A stretch of DNA of 64,000 bases. It comes from Mytilinidion resinicola (lineage: Eukaryota; Ascomycota; Dothideomycetes; Mytilinidiales; Mytilinidiaceae). Within the stretch, counting starts at the first letter, position 1. The number at the start of each line of letters is the position of its first letter. The notes under the pieces are model-generated. The model had not been told where the DNA came from. It ran no database searches and saw nothing but the letters and a program-made list of their open reading frames with translations. This document shows positions 41,418 to 52,596 of this stretch, piece by piece. The translations under genes were made by a program, and so were the position numbers. Location of the stretch: assembly GCF_010093595.1 (NCBI RefSeq), contig NW_022985450.1, positions 231,083 through 295,082 of the forward strand, in the 5' to 3' direction.

Positions 41418-43485
41418 ACGGAACTGTCTTCTGATCTACACGTACATACGACATGCGAGGAACCAAGCTCGCTTCTTCTTTGGTTTGTTATAGCGTATAT
41501 GCTTCATCTGCATGAGTGGCGTTGTGTTGCTTTTATCTCGAGATTCCATTTTACCCTTTTGGATTGATCCCGACGAGAACGACGGATTATATGTTCGGTG
41601 TTTTTGCAAAAGGCGCTCGTGGGAGGCAAAGACCTCGGATTCGAGAAGGATCTGATATTCGAGGCTGGTTTTGGGTTGGAGCTGGATCACACTACCTACG
41701 GCCAGTGTGCCCCCTTCTGCACTACATGATTTTCGATTGCGCACTACTTGTCGCGATTATTGTATATGAAAGACGGGGTTCGGAGAAGACACTACAAGCT
41801 AGGGGAAGACAGCAAAGTAGAAGGGTCATTATTGCTAGGAATCACTGGTATATATTCGTAATGAACGGCCGAAATGTCATTCCAACTTCTCGTCGTCTAC
41901 TTTTTCACAAGTGCCCGTAACCTTTCGATATATCACAGCTTTCTATCAGCCATTACTTCAAACTCCTTGAAACTCCGCACTCTTCCCCATCCACTCTTCC
42001 CCATCTTCACCGCTCCAACCCATCTCCACCCAAACCGCTCTGGGCATCCCCAAAACGGGTAATCCACCACCCCTACTCCTGCATCCTTTCTCTGCCCCAT
42101 TGATCGCCCACACGCGCGCCCAATCAACCCCACCACGTTGAGGACCAGACACCCCTCAAAGCGGGGCAACCTCATGATGCATGATGTCAGCGCCCTGCCC
42201 TCGGCCGAAGAGCACCCCGCTTTCTTCGTACGGCAACCCACCTCCACCCACGAGGGGGGCAAGGGTGCCGTCCTTTGTCATCGGGCAAAAAGGATCCCAG
42301 CCACGAGCCCAACAGCCGCGCCGACGGACCGTCACAAGGCCCGAAGGCGCGAGGGTGCCCATGTTTACGCAAGAGGACGTGGGGGGAGTTTGTTGGAGAT
42401 CGGGTGGCAGGTGGGGTTGCTGTGGTCTCGTATGTAGGTAGTACAAAAGACTTTTCGTGGGTAGGGATGCGCGCATCAGCCCAGCGTCAACAACGTCCTC
42501 AATTAAAGCTCTTGGCGCGCCTACGTGTGGAGCTGTGTGATGGAAAGCGGCTGCGCGTGAAGCTGTGGGGGGGTGATGGAGCGCGAATGCTGCGTCTGCG
42601 GAAGGACCTCCCTTCACGAGCGGCTTGCGTCCAACCCAGCACCCCAATGACTTGCATATCGCGGGTGCGTCTAACAGCGGCGAGGGGGGCTGGATGCGAG
42701 GGGACGGGGGTAGCGAGGACGCCTTGCGACGCGGATGCTGCGTTTCTTGCCCTATCTCGCTGGCTACGGGTGGTGGGATGGTGGAGAGAGAGTTTGGGAC
42801 CGAGCGCGGGAAGCGCGAGGAGAGCTGGTGCTCTAGAATTTCTAGAACTTGCGCTGCCACGAGGAGATCGAGATTGAGGATTCTGGGATGGGAGTGGAGG
42901 GAGGGGGGTGGTGGATGGCCGCGTCTAGATCTCTGGGTATCTGGGTACCAAGGAGCGCGATAGCGAGCGGGTGGGTGGCGATATCCATGAGCTGGTGGTG
43001 GCCTGGACCTTTGAGCAGATTTTTCATGGGGAGGGAGAGCTGGCTGGTGGTAGGGCTGGCCGGTGTCGGTGTTGGGTTGCTATTGATCTGGATTTCCCTG
43101 TCATACTATCCTAAATTGCACACTGCCCAGCTACGCTGTATTTGGAACTGGATTTTGAACGCACGGTGAGGTTTCGAATATGTGAGGAGAAATGCGCTGG
43201 AGTGATGAGATATACACCGGTTGGGTCGAGCTCGCTTGAAAAGTTATGATATTTTCCTTATGTGAAACATTCTCCATCACAGCAGGAAAATGACCATAAA
43301 AAAAGGGAACACATGCCTAATATTCTACGCTCAAGCAAGGAGAATTTGCGTGTTTGAAGACGACTAGTTAAGGATTCTATCAATGGAGGCTGTACCGCCG
43401 TAATTGAAGAGCTCTCGCTCAACCTCATCAACCCCATTTCCGCCATTCCTTTATTGCTCGACTTCAGTTCCATCACTCGTTTCCG
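41418..43485. other. 2.1-kb intergenic region
   Basis: A 234-codon minus frame (42156-42860) starts with GTG and lacks motifs. A 106-codon plus frame (42849-43169) contains one hydrophobic helix (WLVVGLAGVGVGLLLIWISL) and could be a small membrane protein, but nothing else supports it. Confidence 0.35.
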
Positions 43486-44960
43486 ATGAACAATTTTCTC
43501 AAAAGCATTCGTAGCCTTACACGCAGGCCAGCATCACGTCCGCACAGAGGCAGCTCGTCGGGATTTGCAACCCTTGACGAGGCAGTTAAACTCGAAGAAG
43601 AGCGGATGCCACATTACGAGAAGTCTGTCTACTACCCAGTCCGCATCGGAGATGTCTTTCAAGACCGCTATCGCGTCCTCAGCAAGCTGGGGTTTGGCGC
43701 AAATTCGACTGTGTGGTTCTGCCGCGACTTAGGGTGAGCAAGAAACCTCGATTTCCGAGCTCACACTAACACTAAATATGAAAGGCAGCAGAGTTATGTT
43801 GCGCTGAAAGTTTGCATCACCAGCTCTTCAGCGAATCGCGAGGTCGAAGTGTTCAAGCATATTGCAACAACTCGATCAAAGCACAGCGGAGCATCCTTCG
43901 TGCGCACCATGCAAGATTCTTTTGAAATTAAGGGTCCCGCTGGTCTCCATCAATGTTTAGTACAGGAGCCACTATTAGCGAGTCTTCACGAACTGCAATG
44001 CACGCTGACTCCGAAAAGTCTGCCTGAAGGCATGCTTAAGCCGGCTTTGCAGCAAATATTCGCCGGACTCCATTGCCTCCACTCCGAAGCCCACGTCGTA
44101 CACACTGGTAAGTGATGACTAAATACATGTACGGAGACAATAAAACTGATCACAAATCTAGATCTCCAAGCTAAGAACATCATGATCGCCTGCCCTGATC
44201 CAACCGTGTTCGAAGAGTGGGAGAGGGCTGAACAGCAAGAACCAAGTCCTCGTAAAGTCGATGGTGATCGAGTAATTTACAAATCTCGAGAATTCGTTCT
44301 ACGCAAGTACCTGCGAGGTATTGGTCGATGCATGATCGCAGATCTGGGTATGGCCCGTATCGGCAAGCAGCACGACGGCTTCATACAACCGGAAATCTAT
44401 CGCGCTCCGGAAGTCATGTTTTGTATGCCATGGGGCTCAGCAGCAGATATATGGAACGTTGGTGTAATGGTATGCATGAACACCGTTTCTACATCCCGTC
44501 CTTCAATAGTTCCTCGCTTTGATAATCAAAGTCCATGTTCTGACTCAGTTTTGAAAAGATCTGGGATTTATTCGAAGAGGGACACATGTTCAGCCCTGGA
44601 GGCGATGATAGGAAACTCTCCAACGCGCGTGTGCTTGGTGAAATGATTGCTCTGCTCGGTCCTCCTCCGCGAGGGTTCCTGCGAAGAGCCGACGAGACTC
44701 TAGCCTATTGGAACCATGAAGGCAAGTACTACTACGTTTTTTGACTGCGTCACTAATAAGTTTTATTAGATCAATGGAAAGGATTCGCAGAGATTCCGGA
44801 TTACTCTTTAGAGGACTGTGAGGTTTATCTCGAAGGCGATAATAAGAGACTTTTCATGTCCTTCATGCGGAAAATGTTGCAGTGGGAGCCAGAAAAGAGA
44901 GCCACGGCGCTTAAATTGCTCCAAGATGAGTGGTTGAATAGTCCAACGGAAGGATCTTGA
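43486..44960 (+). CDS. SRPK-type Ser/Arg protein kinase
   Basis: Five exons give 410 aa; introns are 43734-43784, 44108-44161, 44470-44558 and 44722-44769. The last begins with GCAAGT, so it is a GC-AG intron; only this splice restores the HEDQWKGF reading. Motifs: YPVRIGDVFQDRYRVL, LGFGANSTVWFCRD (P-loop), VALKV (Lys), VVHTDLQAKNIM (catalytic loop with HTD replacing HRD, as in SRPKs), IADLGMARIG (DLG for DFG), YRAPEV and WNVGVMIWDLFE. The C-lobe ends MLQWEPEKRATALKLLQDEW. The long spacer typical of animal SRPKs is short here (ECWERA-like acidic stretch, about residues 200-230). Such fungal SRPK paralogs are numerous and often dispensable; the substrate is unknown. Confidence 0.88.
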
Positions 44961-46437
44961 TTGGCTTGTGAAGCGTTGCCCTTTTCGGTTGATAGAGAGG
45001 GGTAGGAGTTGCTTCCGGTTCCCAACAACCTGTGCGAAGCGGCTTGGCATGGCTTGTCTTGAAGAAAGGATCTGGTCATTGCGCCGTCTTACTAGCAATA
45101 AAGTGGCTGCGTCAATCGGCTTGACACATCTGGACCGGCGAGGAAAGAGTTCACGGCGCTAGAAAACGTTAGACGGGCTACTGCACCCCAGAACCCAGAT
45201 GGACGAGAATGCTGAGAAGCCTAGCGCGAGAGCGCCGGGAAGATGGAGGGGAAAATGATAGCCTGGAACTGCTACACCATGACTGCGATATTGTGGTATG
45301 GTGACTAAGTGGTTGGGAGTGCGTGGGGGAGGAGCTGGATTACGAGATGAGAAGTGTTGGCTTTCTACAGGAGTGGGGAGGTAGAGCAGCTTGTTACAAG
45401 TATGTATTGGACTATCGACTTCGAAGTCTCCGAGGAATGGCGTCAATTCAAATCACTTCATCCTAGATTTCATTTCACATCCAACTCTGGCACACAGTCC
45501 TCTCTTGTTATTCATTATACCGATACTGCCTTTTCAGTTTTCGACTTAGAAGTGAACGTAGGATTCGTAGTTAAGAACTGACCATATTCCCACATATCTA
45601 CCTTCTCGAAGCACTCCTGGTCCCTGTTTTCACCCCTCAAAACCTACTAAGCCACGCCTGATTCGACCACTGGATCCTCCACTCCATCTACGCTTGCCAA
45701 TAGCCCTACCAAATCTCCAAGTCTCAACACCCGATACACTGCCAAGCCTTACCATTCCCGGCCACATCACCCTCCCACCTATCTCCTCCCGTCTCCAACT
45801 AACCTCCCCCAACAACCCCGACATGAAACCCTTCCCGCATTATCTTCCTCTTATCTCGCCATCCCAACCCCCCTCCCATGCTTTCCCGAAAATCTTCCCG
45901 CCCTCCTCCCGCATTCCTCCGTCAGTGCCCAGCCTTCCTATCACGCCACCAGCTAGGCCAGGCGCTCCGCTCCGCCGCACCGGAACCTCAACAGCTCGGG
46001 CTCTCGACTGCCATCTCGGCTATCGCCGACTTAAGCATGCAGATGGTAAACAAATCCCGCATGTATGCTACTGGGGTCGGGATGCCGACTTGGGTAGGAT
46101 GGCACGAGGACGCGGGCAGAGAAGGGTGAGTAGGGGGGTCGAGACGTCTATGGAGCGATCCATGAAATGAAGGTCTGAAAAGTGGTAGAATAGACATACT
46201 TCCTGATTTGAACATTTCGAGATTACAAGAATGTATTAGCCACCAAAATTAGATCTACGAGTCTCGTCTTAGGAGACCACGTGCATTATATCCATCCCCA
46301 AGCTGAAAGCTAGTCCCAACCACGAACCTGCAACCAGGCAACCACTTTTCCCTTCCATCTTTCCTTCCGTCTACCTCCCTAGACCCTCACTCCCAGAACG
46401 CCTCCCCCCTCCCCTAACCAAGACCTAATCACCTCTC
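44961..46437. other. 1.5-kb intergenic region
   Basis: A short plus frame from ATG 45878 (83 codons, ending PTWVGWHEDAGREG) looks mildly protein-like but overlaps a longer Pro-rich frame. I would not annotate either. The rest shows nothing. Confidence 0.35.
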
Positions 46438-49366
46438 TCAAAACGCCATTCCCATCTCCCCATCAAACCCATTCTCCCACCCCATCCCCTGCCCCCCCAA
46501 CCCCATATCCACCGGCAAAAAGCTCACCCCCCAAAACCCCCCATCCTCCCCCTGCGGCGCCTGCCCCCCTTGCCCGCCACCCATCGCAAACTCGCCCACC
46601 GCCATGAGATCCGTCCAGCTGAAATCCCCCATCTGCTCCGTCACCGCCGGACTCTCGCCCGTCGTCACCGACCCCGCCTGACTCGGCGGCGGCCTCGCCA
46701 TCCCTGGCGTCTGCGGGAGCGTAGTCTCCCCGACACTCCCGCGCGCCGCATGGTGCGGCTGCGACCCACTCGCCGGGTACGCCGCCGCTCTTGCGCCACG
46801 ATCCTTGCGGCCCGCCTTCGCCCACAGCAGCTTGAGCAGCTGGCTGTACCGGCTGCCCGGGTGCTGGAGCCCGCCGCCGCTGCCGACCGCGCTGCGCTGG
46901 AGGCGGGCGACGGTCTCCTGGATCATGGCGCGCACGGCGCGCTCCTCGTCGGCGCCGATGACGCCGACGCAGCGCGCGCGGTAGAGGAAGACGCCGGCGT
47001 AGACGAGGTAGAGGTAGAAGCGCAGCGGCATGAAGCGCAGGGATTTCTCGGGGTCGACGAAGTTGTTGGCCGTGCTGAGGATGGCTTTGGCGGCGTCGAG
47101 GCCTTCGTAGATGAAGCGCGCGTCGCCGACTGACGCGACGTTGTTGTAGAAGACGCGCGAGGGGGCTTGGATGGAGTGGTTTGAGGGCGGTGGGGCGCTA
47201 GGGTGGGGGTGGGCGGAGGCGTTGGGGGAGGTTGGGTTCGGGAGGGTGGAGGAGGTGGTGGTCGTGGTGGGGAGGGCGCGGCGGACGGTGGCCTGGAAGG
47301 CGAAGGCATTGGTGTAGAGGCGGAGGTAATCGTAGGACATTAGGAGGGTGGCTTTTAGTTGGGGAGAGCCTGGAGATTAGGTTAATTATAATCGATTTAA
47401 AGATGATAGGAGACGCACATGTCAAAGTTCCCCATACGCTTTTCCATCCGTAGATGGCGGATCGGAAGTCGTCGATGAATTTGATGTAGCCACCGCTTAG
47501 ATGCGACCTAAAACTCGACCCAGGATTTGAATACAGGACGTCGTGGACATTACTGCAAAGCTGGGTCAATTCGAGGGTGGCCTGGAATATGCTTGCGTAG
47601 TCCTCCTCGTTCGGGCTCTCTGGTAACAAGGCCGGATAATCTTCACGGCGAAGCGTCGTCAAAGGGCCAGGTCTGGGAGATGTTAGAGAGTCCTTGTGGA
47701 TAGAAGACACATCGAAGAGGACACTAAGAATGAAGACATGGTGCGAGTCATGATGAAAGTGAGCCAAAAAAGCTAGGAATAGGACGTGAGGTATATTTTA
47801 TACATATGCGTAGCTGGGTACAGAGACGTGGAGAGTGATTATGTGACTCTCAAGCATTTTGATGTGTTTTACAGTTGAGTTGATGGGGCTGGAGACTAAG
47901 GGACAATGTTGCTGGTCGTGTGGAGGTTCACTGGAGTGCGCTCAACGGGCTTCCACCGTATTTTGTCATCCCGAAAGCATGCACTGATGAACACATAAAG
48001 AAAACGTTCACGTACCCTCTAGACCAAAACGCCTTGCCAATTCGAATCGAAATCTGTCGATCTGATATATAGCAAGCTGTCCAGACCAGACGTTTGCGGT
48101 TATGTTGCACATCTTTCCCATCATCAATTACTCGGAAGGAGTATTTGTCAAGACCTAAAAAGTAGCCAATTCGGAGAGCTAGCCCTACGTGCATCCAACT
48201 CTCTTTGTCTTCTTCACCACGGCCTACCTTCCCGGAGGCACGCTGGGTATATGGTGCCCACTCTGCGAGAATTAAAAGTGCTTCAACGGTTTCGACGTCG
48301 GCGTCTCCACCGGCGGCGAGATCGGATACCAACGTTTTCATATACTCTGTACACGACTCGTAGATTTGAGGTTCCTCTAATAGATCCTTTGAGGATATGA
48401 GTAGTATAGCAGTCAACAGGTGGAGATCGCGTTGAACTGTTTCCGCTAACCTTCTAGGATCGAAAACATGTGGGGCAGCTAGAGGATAATAAGGATGATA
48501 ATGTTGACGGTAGCGCATCAGCAGGTCCATCATTTTGGGAATAGTGAGTATTCCCAGATCCAACAGCCGGTATGACATCTGTTGCGCCAGAGACGGCTCA
48601 CTGCGATGCGCCATGGTATTCGCAAGTCGATGACCATTTTGAATGCCTGCATTGTCCCCGGTACTGGTCTCCGCGACTCTTGCTAGTATTCCTAGAGCAT
48701 CTGAAGGATTCTGTAGGTTCGGAAACGAGATGTCATCTTGGGTGGACGAGGAACCGGACCGCGGCATTTGATCGTCTGGCCGCTGATGGGATCCATCTGC
48801 GGCCCGCTCTTGCGCATTGGGTTGTGTGGTCCATGTTCCGACATTCCCTAGGCCATGATAGCCTGCATCTTCTTGATTGTAGGGGGAGGGTAGAATTTGA
48901 GGATCGAGGGTCTTGCGCCGCACCCGTCGGCCACCTCGATTCGAGCCGCCGAGTATACATTCGAGGTTATCGCGCTTGCAACGGAGGCAGGGGACTGTGC
49001 CATCGACATGTCTATGGTAATTATTCCATCAGTATATGTTGACCATCTCGCGGCGGCATAGAAAGAATAAAAGTAGTGCGTTGACTGTGCATGAGTCGCC
49101 CGGGAGCTCCGTGAAAGCATGCTCTATCCATCGAAAGATACGGAATGCCAGGCGCTGGGTTTGAGATGTTTCAAACCGCCATCCGTGCGTGAGGAAATTC
49201 TATATTTGCGCTGTTTCGGCAAGATGCAAAACATCCGGACTTACAAGAGGCATCGCGACTTGCGCTTTCGGCAATTCAGACAGGCCTGGTTGGCTCTCTT
49301 GATCCTCGCGGCGTTCTCGTCAGCAGACGGCGGAGCACCAGGCGGGAGTGGGGCGGAAGCATCCAT
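46438..49366 (-). CDS. Zn2Cys6 transcription factor
   Basis: Four exons give 767 aa; introns are 49012-49244, 47673-48015 (343 bp, unusually long here) and 47370-47418. ATG 49366 starts MDASAPLPPGAPP. The zinc cluster is split by the first intron: CLNCRKRKSRC, then LLHVDGTVP, then CLRCKRDNLEC, with perfect CX2CX6C...CX2CX6C spacing and the downstream basic GGSNRGGRRVRRK. The middle region (about residues 160-560) is the fungal transcription-factor homology domain, with LLMRYRQHYHPYYPLAAPHVF, ETVEALLILAEWAP and RIGYFLGLDKYS. The C-terminus is Gly/Pro-rich with an acidic-aromatic patch (DFSWTDLMA), likely the activation domain. It is transcribed away from the carboxypeptidase gene. PrtT/War1-like regulators come to mind, but the assignment is not firm. 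Confidence 0.88.
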
Positions 49367-50478
49367 GCGACCATGTCGCCCTCTGCAATAGCTAGATAGA
49401 AGCTAGGAGGATGTGAGAGCAGCTGCCGACGAGATGGTGAGAACCGTCGCAATCTGGGGACACCACTGCAGGCCGGCGGGGACGGGCGGTCCGAGGACGT
49501 TAGCCGGAGCTTCGACTGATGCGTACTGTCCGCCCCCGACTTGCTCGGCATGTTGCACATGTATTCGGCGGGTTTTCAAGGACCATTGTGGCCATTTGCC
49601 GAAGGCGTGATATGAGGGACGACGCTGCTCTTGATTAAGCAGATTTCATGAGTATGGTGTGGCAACGATGGACTCAACGGACGGGAAGTCCGCGGCCACT
49701 TGGCCGTTCTGGTTTTGAATAGCCGACATGTAATCATGAAATGGAGGAGAATAGAAAGACAACAGAAGTTTGACGCCAGAATTTAATAGCTGCTTTACTT
49801 GATTTCATGGTATAGACCTGTTGAGACAAGAGAACTTCAGCCTTTACCACAGAAGTGACGGAAACTCAACACTCATCACGTGATTAAGTCTGCGGACGCT
49901 ATACCTAGGATATCTCGGTCTACCTCACTGTATTCTCAACCTTCGCTCAACTTCAACCTTCCAAAGCGAAGAATGTGACATCCACCCTATGACAGCCTAT
50001 ATTAATAACAAAAGCGCCCTCCTTAGGTACAGACAGAGGCGGCGTCGTCTGGAGCACGTCCTGCATCAAGTAAGAGGCCGTCTGAGCAACCCACGAAAGC
50101 CCCTAAATTGGAAGGTCACTGGATTGTTTCACTCCCTCCCCCAGGAAAATCTAAAGCCCCAGAATGTGCCTCGATAAGAAGCTTAACATTGGTGCCCGCA
50201 GCAGGCAGCGGGAGCTTGGCGGGGAGGTGCCGTGATCTTCTACAAGGCCCAAAGAGGAATCTCACATCTAATTGCCAAGCGGCCGGCGGGCTACGCTCCT
50301 ATTGTCACGCACGTAGGACTTGGTGACACATCTTGATTTATATTAATGCACCCAAGTACTTGGAATCGACCTTGTCCTCGTCGGCGATAACGAGTGTACG
50401 ACGTCAATATCGGGGACGCGACAGGAAGCTGCTATGAGACGCAAAGAAGGCGCCTTCGTGGAGTCACCCCTGGGGAAA
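49367..50478. promoter_or_regulatory. Divergent promoter region between regulator and carboxypeptidase
   Basis: About 1.1 kb between the start codons of the Zn2Cys6 gene (minus) and the M14 peptidase (plus). A 62-codon plus frame at 49989 has an ATG but no motif. No CGG-N-CCG regulator site was identified with confidence. Confidence 0.35.
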
Positions 50479-50479
50479 A

Positions 50480-50486
50480 GTATAAG
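50480..50486 (+). promoter_or_regulatory. TATA box of carboxypeptidase gene
   Basis: AAGTATAAGA lies about 55 bp upstream of the ATG at 50537. It makes the in-frame upstream ATG at 50510 (about 30 bp from the box) an unlikely start. Confidence 0.5.
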
Positions 50487-50536
50487 AATGCGCGTTTCGG
50501 TTCCTTAAGATGCTATATTTCTATCAAACGTCTCTG

Positions 50537-52048
50537 ATGAAGTTCCTCACGCTTGCTCTCGCCTCTGCGGCGCTCGCGTCTGCTGTCTCGGTGCCTGCAA
50601 AGATTACCTACGATGGCTTCAAAGTCTACCGGGTCTCAGTCGGTTCGAACGTTGCCGCTGTCAAGTCAATAATGAGCAAGCTACAGCTAGAGTCATGGAC
50701 TGGCAGGCCTAAGGCCAACGGCTTCGTCGATCTTATGGTGCCGCCAACTCAAGTCGAAAACTTCGAGGCAGACACGGCCGATCTTAGCATTCAACTTATG
50801 CACGAGGATCTGGGCCTGTCGATCGCGGATGAGGGCCAGGTTTCTGTTTATGCCGGTATATTTCCCCTGCTACCTTATAACTATACTAGCAATTTGACTC
50901 TGACGGATGAGCAGCCGGAAGTGCGAATGCCACTTGGTTCAATGCCTATCATCCAATTGCAGACCATACCCAGTTCCTCAAGGATCTCCAAGCTTCCTAT
51001 CCATCCAACTCTGAGATCATTTCCGCAGGGAAATCGAACAGCGGACGGGATCTCACTGGCATCCACATCTGGGGCAGTGGAGGTAAGGGCTCTAAGAAGG
51101 CCATTGTCTGGCACGGAAATGTCCATGCGCGGGAATGGATAACTTCAATGGTGAGTCTGAGTTACCATGTTCTAGCATTGAACTTCTACTGATTCGCCAC
51201 GAGGTCGTGGAATACGCAGCCTATACCCTCCTCACTCAAAACGCATCGGACACCTCTATGAAAGCCTATGTCGACAAATATGACTTTTACATTTTGTAAG
51301 CCGCCTCTTCACATCTCATCCTTCTCGTCCTAATACATTCATCTAACCTTCCACCTAAGTCCCATCGTCAACCCCGACGGCTTCGCCTACACCCAAACCA
51401 ACGACCGCATGTGGCGCAAAAACCGCCAAGCCAACTCCGGCAACTCCTGCGTCGGCCGCGACATCAACCGCAACTGGCCCTACGTCTGGTCCGGCAGCGG
51501 CTCGAGCACCGACCCCTGCGCCGAAGACTACAGAGGCGCGTCGCAGGGCGATAGCACTGAGACCAAAGCCCTGAAAGCGCAGCTCGATGGACTGGCCAGC
51601 GGGAAAGGAGTCGAGATGTACCTTGATTTCCACTCGTACTCGCAGCTATTCATGTATCGTAAGTCTGCCTTACCAAACCTTCCCGTCTCCCTTCGTATGC
51701 TTGGGGCTTTCGAACGCTAATATGGCTGGAATGTACTCAGCCTACGGCTACTCCTGCACCGCCGTCGTCGCCAACAGCGCCAAATACGCCTCCCTTGGGA
51801 CCGGTGTCGTCAACGCTATCAAAGCCGTCCACGGCGTCAGCTTCACCGAAGGCCCCATCTGCGACACTATCTACCAGGTCGCCGGCGACGGCGTCGACTA
51901 CGCGACCGATATCGCGAAAGCGGCGTTCTCGTTCACGGTTGAGCTGCGGGACACGGGACGTTACGGGTTTGTGCTGCCAGCGGCTCAGATCTTGCCGAGC
52001 GCGGAGGAAATGTGGGCGGGGCTGGCTTATTTGCTTGCGAATATGTAA
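50537..52048 (+). CDS. Secreted M14 zinc carboxypeptidase (procarboxypeptidase A type)
   Basis: Five exons give 417 aa; introns are 50856-50914, 51151-51203, 51296-51359 and 51659-51740. The signal peptide [16 protein letters not shown] is followed by an activation domain (about residues 20-100; YRVSVGSN...LHEDLG-like) and the catalytic domain from [12 protein letters not shown]. Zinc ligands: H177 and E180 (VHAREW) and H307 (DFHSYS). N252 and R253 ([10 protein letters not shown]) bind the substrate carboxylate and E383 ([13 protein letters not shown]) is catalytic. All essential residues are present. It should remove C-terminal residues from peptides outside the cell after propeptide removal. 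Its divergent Zn2Cys6 neighbour is a candidate regulator, by position only. Confidence 0.93.
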
Positions 52049-52596
52049 GGTAGGCCAAGGGTGGCTGGGTAGCTGAGAGTGCTGAAAGGAAGGGGGTTCG
52101 TTTCATCGTTAGCCCAAAAAAATTCTTCCTCGCCGACGGTGATGATTCTCCTAGATCCTTAGTGCGCTGAGCGCAAGCAAACATTGCTACTGAATTCCTC
52201 GTTCTAGATAATAGCCCTTCGCACTCAGTACTTAAATGCCTTTCAAACTTTTCAGCAAAGCGTGACAAATGACCCCGCATAGGCGGCAGAAGGGACAGAA
52301 AAGACTCGAGGCCGCTTCGAGAGGGAGAAACGAATGGAGGCGTGGCATTTGATGGTAGAGTGATCAAACTTCACGTGACTCATTGACTCGTTCAAACTTC
52401 TACCGACTCGTTTTCAATTTTTGCAGACTGATTTTCAAACTTTTGCAGACTCATTTTCAAACTTTTGCCGACTCATTTTCAAGCTTAATCATTCTTTTGT
52501 AGGCTCATTCAAAATATTGCAGACTCGCTTTCAAACTTAACTCTTGCAGACCCTAGCTAGTATAGAATAAGTCCGGGAAGGTTCTATTTCCATCAT
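52049..52596. other. Convergent 3' region containing a minisatellite
   Basis: Between the 3' ends of the carboxypeptidase and the CorA-like gene; it holds the tandem repeat listed separately and no frame. Confidence 0.5.
52383..52548. repeat. Minisatellite of about 22-bp units
   Basis: Six to seven degenerate units based on TTTGCAGACTCATTTTCAAAC follow each other. The best three units (about 52421-52490) are nearly identical; outer units carry indels. On its left edge stands GATCAAACTTCACGTGACTC. Confidence 0.85.

Noticed and set aside
42156..42860. 234-codon minus frame
   Set aside because: Begins with GTG, Pro/Ser/Ala low complexity, no intron-joined ATG exon found and no recognisable domain.
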